DNA from: Neurospora intermedia
Taxonomy: Eukaryota > Ascomycota > Sordariomycetes > Sordariales > Sordariaceae
DNA length: 64,000 nt
Assembly: GCA_037102815.1 (NCBI GenBank)
Contig: BTPP01000003.1
Coordinates: 3,596,001 to 3,660,000, forward strand
Reading direction: 5' to 3'
The translations under genes were made by a program, and so were the position numbers. Within the stretch, counting starts at the first letter, position 1. Every line of letters begins with the position of its first letter. The notes below the pieces were generated by a model. That model was not told the DNA's origin, did no database searches, and saw only the letters and a program-made list of their open reading frames with translations. Positions 57,801 to 64,000 of the stretch are shown piece after piece.

Positions 57801-60800
57801 AGTACTGGTCCCAGCTACTTGGTAGCGCCTCGTTCGTCCAGTCTGGTGACAGCAAAGAGACCAAGACGCGCCGCTTCCCCCACCTCTTCGCCCATGGTCT
57901 CTTCAACAAGTTCGGCTTCGATGCTGGTGTCAAGAATGAGCTGAAGCTGGTTGGTGACGGGCTGTGGGAGGGCCACGTGATGGATGAGTGGCCCACGCAC
58001 TTCCAGCTCAACGTATGGGGCATGAATCCCGATCAGAGGCCTGACGCCGGGTGGGTATTTGGCGATGTGGATGGAGATGGGGTTCTGGATCGTATGCCGC
58101 CTTCATCTTTGGCACTAAACGTGATCAATGCTACGGAACCGCCACCGATGCCTGCGCTGTCTTGGAAGCTTGTCTTCAACGATGCACTGCTCACTTTTCA
58201 CAAGGAACCCCAGGGAAACATGGCGGTTCAGATCATTATGTTTATCCTACTGGCTTCACTCCCCATCGTCGGCGGTCTCACTGCCGTCTGGACTTTCATG
58301 GGCTCCTTTTACAAGGTCAAGGTTAACAAGGTTGGCTTCAAGCGCCGCGGTCGATCACCACTCCGCGACATTGGCAAGCGCATCAGCAGTACCGTTTCTT
58401 TCGAGAACTTCCGTCATAAGGACGTGGGTGATACAGAGCTCGCCGTCATCCCAGGCAAGCGCAGAAAGGTCATCATAGCCACGATGGAATACAATATCGA
58501 CGATTGGAACATCAAGATCAAGATTGGCGGTCTCGGCGTCATGGCCCAACTCATGGGTAAGGCACTGGAGCACCAGGATCTGATCTGGGTCGTGCCCTGC
58601 GTCGGTGGCATCGACTACCCGATCGACCAGCGCGCTGAGCCTATGTACGTTCCCATCATGGGCAAGGAGTACGAGATTGAAGTGCAGTACCACCAGGTTC
58701 AGAATATCACGTACGTACTGCTCGACGCACCCATCTTCCGCACCCAATCCAAGGCCGACCCCTACCCGCCACGCATGGACGACATGGACTCGGCCATCTA
58801 CTATGCTGCATGGAACTACTGCATTGCTGAAGCCATTCGTCGGTTCAACCCGGACTTGTACCACATCAACGACTATCACGGTGCGGCAGCGCCATTGTAT
58901 CTGCTTCCTGAACGCACCATTCCTTGCGCTCTTTCGCTTCACAATGCCGAATTCCAAGGCATGTGGCCTATGCGCACGCCTGAGGAGTCTAAGGAGGTGT
59001 GCGAGGTATTCAACTTGGATCCGGAAATTGTAAAGGAGTATGTCCAGTTCGGATCCGTCTTCAACCTCCTCCATGCCGGAGCAAGCTATCTGCGCGTTCA
59101 CCAAAAGGGTTTTGGTGCCGTGGGCGTCTCGAAGAAGTATGGTGACCGCTCTTACGCCCGCTATCCCATCTTCTGGGGTCTGTCCAAGATCGGCCAGCTG
59201 CCGAACCCTGACCCGAGTGACACGGCCGAGTGGAGCAGAGACGAGCAAATCCAGGCGAAGGACGTCGTCGTCGATCTCGAGGCTGAGGCAAAACGTGGTG
59301 ATTTGAGGAGGCAAGCGCAGGAGTGGGCTGGGTTGGAAGTCAACCCGGATGCGGAGCTCTTCGTCTTCGTCGGCAGATGGTCGCTCCAGAAAGGTGTCGA
59401 TCTCATTGCTGATATCTTCCCGTCCATCCTGGAAAAGTATCCCACCACCCAGCTCATTTGCGTCGGCCCGGTTATCGATCTGTATGGAAAGTTTGCAGCA
59501 CTAAAGTTGGCGAAGCTTATGGAGAAGTACCCCAAGCGCGTTTACAGCAAGCCCGAATTTACCGCCCTGCCTCCTTGTATCTTCAGCGGCGCTGAGTTTG
59601 CTCTGATTCCCTCCCGCGACGAACCGTTTGGTCTGGTTGCTGTTGAATTCGGTCGAAAGGGCGCGCTCGGCGTTGGTGCCCGCGTTGGTGGCCTTGGACA
59701 GATGCCTGGTTTCTGGTATACGATCGAGTCGACCGCTCCTCAGCATCTTATTCAGCAATTCCGTGGAGCCATTGTCAGTGCTTTGGAAAGCAAGAAAAAG
59801 GACCGTCAGATGATGAGAGCCTGGAGTGCCAAGCAACGTTTCCCTGTTGCTCAATGGGTTGAGGACCTCGACACGCTTCAGACCGAGGCTATTCGCATTC
59901 ATCACAAGGAAGCCAAGAAGCGGAAGAGAGTTCCTAGTGGCTCTTTACTTACAGTTCCTTCTTCCGTTGATCTTCACGGCAACAATACCCAGCGCGATTA
60001 CTTTGATGATGCAGTCTCGACTCCTGCGGGCGCACGATCCCGAACGGCATCTACTGTTTCGACGCCGGGGCCTCAAGACGGTGCAACACATCACAGACGA
60101 ACCCTCTCCAGTCCCTTTGATGATGACATTCCCAGCATTGCGTCACCGCCTCCCGGCACTCCAGGATCCCCTCCTACCGTTAACGTGGACCGTGTCGGCG
60201 ACCACTCAGATCACGGTGGTGAAGATGGTGCTGATGAACCCCTCATGCCACCGAACCCCTTGTTCCTTAACCCCTCTGCCAGTTCGTCGGTCACAGATGT
60301 TGCCTCTATTGCAGCTAATGTCTACGGCCACGCGGGTGACCGCAGTAGTGTCGACACCTTTGCGATGCGCATGATGTCTCCCGACAGTTCCGAGATTCGT
60401 CCTCAAGCTTTTGGTCTGCTCAATCCACAAGCCCGTCCCGGTGCTGAAGCCCTCTACCAAGCACGCAACCGCAACAGCTCGCGTCTCTCCGTCATTGATG
60501 TCGTTGGTGACAGGCAGGATTTCCGCCTGCAAAAGGTTGATCCTTTCTTTACTGATGCCAATGGCCAATACTACCGTGAGTTCGAGCGAAAACTCAACGG
60601 GCTCACGGCTAAGAACTCGGAAACCGAACTCTGCATCGAGGATTACCTCAAGGAAAGCGAGAAGGAGTGGTTCAAGGAATTCAGAAACGCCAAACTGGGC
60701 CGCAGCCGCAGCCCGAGCCGCTCCCGGAGTCCCATGCCAGGCTTGAAGATCAAGAAGACGAGACACGCGAGCATCGGCAGCGTCCAGAGCATTTCGCCTA

Positions 60801-62301
60801 CCGAAGACGACGATCGTGAGAACGAGGAACGCAACAACAGCAACAATGAGGGTGTCGGTCACCATCGCGACGACCAATTTCTGCTTGGCGACGGGTACAA
60901 GCCGCCCACTGGCTTAAAGAAGCTGCTCTCCATCCGCCTCGGCGACTGGCCCATTTACTCTTTCATCATCGCACTCGGCCAGATTCTCGCCGCCAACACA
61001 TATCAGATCGTACTCCTCGCTGGTGAATCAGGACAAACGCCTACACAACTGTATATCGTTGCGGGCACCTATGCCCTCGGCTCCCTTCTGTGGTGGTTCA
61101 TGTTCCGCCGCCTGCCGGCCCTGTACTCGCTCTCCCTGCCCTGGCTATTCTATGGCCTGGCATTCATGCTGCTTGGCGTAACGCCGTTTATGCCTGAGCA
61201 CGTCCAATTCCCAGTCCAAAACACTGCGTCGGCATTGTACGCCGCCGGTGCCTCAAGTGGATCGTTGTTCTTTGCGATGAACTTTGGCGATGAAGGTAAG
61301 CTTCTGTTTTCCCTCTTCTTTTCCTCTTCACCTCGGCAGTCGTTTCCATGCTAACACATCTCTCAGGCGGTGTTCCCATAATGACCTGGATCTTCCGCGC
61401 CGCCATCATCCAAGGAATTCAACAAGTCTACATTCTAGCCCTCTGGTACTGGGGTAGCCTCCTCACCGCGCAAACCCCCACCGGCTCTCCGCACGTCGGC
61501 ACCTGGATCGCCAACAAAGTCCCTGTCGCCCTCGTTATCACCGTTCCCATCGCCCTGATCTTCTGGTGCCTAGGCGTCATCTCCTTCGTTGGTCTACCGG
61601 ATTACTACCGCCAACTCCCCGACAAGATCCCCTCCTTCTACAAGTCACTCTTGCGCCGCCACATCGTGCCCTGGTTTTTGTTGATGGTCGTCATCCAGAA
61701 CTACTTCCTCTCGGCCCCCTACGGCCGCACCTGGGAGTTCTTGTTCTATTCCCGCGCCGTTCCCGGCTGGGCCATCTTGCTTCTGGCCATCGGCTTCTTC
61801 GTCGGCGTTTGGTGTCTGTTGCTCTGGCTCTTTGCCTACTTCACCAAAACCCACCCCTGGATCGTCCCCCTCTTTGCCATCGGCCTCGGCGCTCCGCGCT
61901 GGGCACAGATGCTGTGGGCCACCAGTGGAATCGGGCTCTATCTCCCCTGGTGCGGCTCCGTGGTGCTTTCGGCCATCATCTCCCGCTGCTTGTGGCTGTG
62001 GTTAGGGCTGCTGGATACCGTGCAAGGAGTGGGGTTGGGTATGGTTTTGCTGCTGACGCTCACGAGGCAGCATGTGGCTGCCACGCTTATTGGGGCGCAG
62101 TTTTTGGGGGCAGTGTTTATGATGCTGGCGAGGGCTACGGCGCCGGATAAGGATGGGCCGGGAGATGTTTTCCCGGATTTTAGTGCGGGCGTGATGCCCG
62201 GGTTGGGAAGGCCGTGGTTTTGGGTTGTCTTGGGGTTGCAGCTTGTGCTGCCGATTGGGTTTTTCAAGTTCTTTAGGAAGGAGCAGGTTGCTAAGCCTTG
62301 A
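54874..62301 (+). CDS. ags1: alpha-1,3-glucan synthase, 2393 aa
   Basis: Plasma-membrane enzyme that makes cell-wall alpha-1,3-glucan. Exons: 54874-55212, 55267-55326, 55386-55501, 55564-61295, 61367-62301; all junctions keep frame. A signal peptide (MAAVLLTLVLATLVQG) leads an extracellular GH13 amylase-like domain with VMIDHTFST, DVDGFRFDKATQ (nucleophile Asp) and FFMPGEITGGD (acid Glu), plus FYGEEQ. A first membrane span (IIMFILLASLPIVGGLTAVW) lies near residue 1060. The cytoplasmic GT5 synthase domain runs from about 1138 to 1620, with KIGGLGVMAQLMG (about 1157) for nucleotide-sugar binding and PSRDEPFGLVAVEFGRKGAL with the paired glutamates. A Ser/Pro-rich linker with an SRSPSRSRSP tract follows. 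A multi-span domain from about 1967 to the end probably exports the chain. Length and order are those of fungal Ags proteins. The symbol follows the S. pombe ags1 family name, not a proven ortholog. Confidence 0.95.
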
Positions 62302-62758
62302 GCGTGGATGTCAAAAGGAAGAGAAAGAAAAAAAAAAAAAAAGAGAAAGGATGAAGGTGAATGAATGGGATTCATGGGATGAAATGGCGGGAAGGAACAA
62401 GCGGGATTCGGTTGCCTTTTACAAACTATTAACGACTGGACTGGATGTACGAAACTATGGTTAAAAGGGTCCTGTGGGATGAAATTGTATTGATACCCTT
62501 TTGTTATAGAGACAGAGGTGGTTTTCGTTTGGTTATATATAGTATATACCCCCCGGTTACTAGAAGTATTTGGTTCAACACACTTAATATTCATAAGTGC
62601 TTTTGGTCATCATTTGTGAAGCCTATCCAAATAGTTAAGGGAGAGTGGCAAAATGCATAAATGAAGGAGGGATGATGGACAGTGTCGCTTTGGTAGTGAA
62701 CACATTGACTGACGAGCCACTACATGGATGCCATATTGACCTCAGCCCTTCATATTCA
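62302..62758. other. 3' UTR of the glucan synthase gene / intergenic
   Basis: Contains a poly-A run at about 62326-62342. No coding ORF. Confidence 0.5.
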
Positions 62759-62847
62759 GCGGGTTTAGCTCAGTTGGGAGAGCGTCAGACTGAAGTCCAC
62801 TTCATTCGTAAATCTGAAGGTCGTGTGTTCGATCCACACAAACCGCA
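62759..62847 (+). tRNA. trnF-GAA: tRNA-Phe (anticodon GAA) with a 16-nt intron
   Basis: Begins GCGGGTT and ends AAACCGC plus discriminator A. The D arm is GCTCAGTTGGGAGAGC. Anticodon stem-loop is GACTGAAG, interrupted one base after the GAA anticodon by the intron at 62796-62811, and resumes ATCTGAAGG. The T arm is GTGTGTTCGATCCACAC. The intron is in the canonical position for nuclear tRNA introns. The acceptor stem has one G-A mismatch at pair 5:68. It matches my memory of the Neurospora crassa tRNA-Phe gene, one of the first intron-containing fungal tRNA genes described. Confidence 0.95.
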
Positions 62848-63384
62848 CTCAATTTTTACCTTTTCCCCTTTTGCCTACTCAGTGGTAAGTAAACATGAGG
62901 GGTTTGTTTTTGCTTTCGCTTGGAACGAACAGTCGCCTCGTTCTTTTTTTTTTTGGGTGGTTATTCTATATACAAAAAATATGGTTGGAGGTCAAGTTGG
63001 CTGAGTAAAGGTATCCAGAACTTTTCGCACATATAACGTCCCGCTTAGTTGTGGTTGAAACAATTGTAAATAGCGTCCGGAACTCTGGCTGATATCGTTC
63101 TTTTGACTCGTAAACTCGAACCCAATTGCGACTTCTTTCTCCCCTCAATGTTGGCGGCCTGTCTTTGACGGTGATCGCAATCATCGTTGTTGCTTTCACA
63201 CGCTTCGCTTTGCAAATACCATTTCATGTCGAATAGCGATGAGACCGCAGTCCTAGGTTGCCAAATATGCAACAATCAATTCGCTGTCTATCTTGATACC
63301 CTCAACGCAAAACTCCCTGTCACCAAGGTATAAATCTCTCCATATCAAGAACTCCTTTTCCCCCATGATCTATGCACGTCAAGC
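62848..63384. other. intergenic, no gene seen
   Basis: Between tRNA-Phe and the 3' end of a minus-strand WD40 gene. Contains a T-run just after the tRNA (62943-62953) that may help RNA polymerase III termination or be incidental. No coding ORF. Confidence 0.5.
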
Positions 63385-64000
63385 TCAAGCCTCAAAAACC
63401 AGCACCACACCATCATCACCAGCAGTGACAACTCTCTCCCCTGTCTCCCCTTGCACGAATCCCAGAACACCACCGCCTTCTCCACCACTGTGTCCCCTCC
63501 ATTCCTTCATCAACCCGCTCACCGCGGTACCGCCCTGAACCGTCTGCTGGCTCGCCGTCGCACCACGCAGATCCCATCTCCTGACTACACCGTCCAACCC
63601 GCAGCTCGTCAACAACCACCCGTGCGTGCCGGGTTGCGAAGTCGCGCTCTTGACAAAGTCCACCTTGACAATCGCCTCGCCATCGTGCGCGCCGCGGATG
63701 TGCTTGCGGACCGCGAAAGAGCGGGATGTGTCGTACACGGCGATGCTGCCGTCTACCGAGCCGGCAGCCAGGAGGGTCTGCGGCAAGGGAGAGAAGGCAA
63801 GGGTTTCGATGCTGTCCCCTTGGACGGCGAGGGAGGCGAGGATGGCGCCTGCTTGGGCCGAGGGCTCGGTACCCGCAGCAGCGGAAGAACGTTGTGAAGG
63901 GGCGGGCATGCGACGGCCGGCAGGGCCGCGAATGGCAGGGGCGGGACGGGAGGCTGTTGGTTTTGTTTGTTGCGGCTGCTCGGAAAGGCGCGGTAGACCG
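63385..64000 (-). CDS. WD40-repeat protein, C-terminal part (Sqt1/AAMP-like), cut by right edge
   Basis: Open from the right edge to TGA at 63387-63385, 204 codons visible. After an Ala/Pro/Arg-rich stretch (SRPAPAIRGPAGRRMPAPSQ) come WD-type strands: SIETLAFSPLPQTLLAAGSV then DGSIAVYDTS; GEAIVKVDFVKS then WLLTSCGLDGVVRRWDLRG; and a last one, GERVVTAGDDGVVLVFEA. The order and the final VF-strand suit the C-terminal blades of a beta-propeller. The pattern recalls the ribosome-assembly chaperone Sqt1 (a uL16/Rpl10 partner) and its relative AAMP, but that is a moderate-confidence guess. The ATG at 63909 is internal, because the frame stays open upstream. Confidence 0.78.
   Translation of the reverse strand, partial: GLPRLSEQPQQTKPTASRPAPAIRGPAGRRMPAPSQRSSAAAGTEPSAQAGAILASLAVQGDSIETLAFSPLPQTLLAAGSVDGSIAVYDTSRSFAVRKHIRGAHDGEAIVKVDFVKSATSQPGTHGWLLTSCGLDGVVRRWDLRGATASQQTVQGGTAVSGLMKEWRGHSGGEGGGVLGFVQGETGERVVTAGDDGVVLVFEA

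Noticed and set aside
58355-59314. 319-codon minus-strand ORF
   Set aside because: Antisense to the synthase domain of the alpha-1,3-glucan synthase gene.

Overview
The window is nuclear DNA of a filamentous ascomycete, most likely Neurospora or a close relative in the Sordariales. Genes are split by short introns with GTRNGY-type donors and CTAAC-like branch sites. One DNA transposon carries only nonsense changes of the kind made by repeat-induced point mutation (RIP). The tRNA-Phe gene has a 16-nt intron. Proteins resemble Sordariales families. Genus and species are inferences.

Layout. 1-6.1 kb: proteasome alpha-7 subunit (cut by the left edge), an unknown protein and a J-domain protein. 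6.5-8.5 kb: tRNA-Arg(ACG) and an ER-membrane J protein (Erj5 type). 9.8-13.1 kb: an RNA ligase of the Deinococcus Rnl/Rnl5 type and a protein with a duplicated helical domain. 15.0-23.2 kb: a short helical protein, a two-finger C2H2 protein, and an ankyrin protein with a long cationic/hydrophobic tail. 24.3-26.4 kb: a peroxisomal acyl-CoA/coumarate-CoA ligase ending in SKL. 29.7-30.1 kb: a 71-residue cysteine-rich protein encoded in three tiny exons. 33.7-34.6 kb: a secreted DUF4360 protein with an apparent frameshift. 38.6-45.1 kb: 2-methylcitrate synthase and 2-methylisocitrate lyase, divergently transcribed, with a RIP-damaged Tc1/mariner element between them. 45.6-50.1 kb: a short-chain dehydrogenase and a glutamine-synthetase-like enzyme. 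54.9-62.3 kb: a complete alpha-1,3-glucan synthase. 62.8 kb: tRNA-Phe(GAA). 63.4 kb to the right edge: the C-terminal part of a WD40 protein.

Functional links. The clearest is the methylcitrate pair. Both enzymes belong to mitochondrial propionyl-CoA detoxification, and the first and last steps of that cycle share one intergenic region. The other genes look like ordinary housekeeping and accessory genes. Several long gaps (about 3-5 kb) hold no credible ORF. Exon boundaries were placed by hand from splice signals, reading phase and family resemblance; no searches were run.
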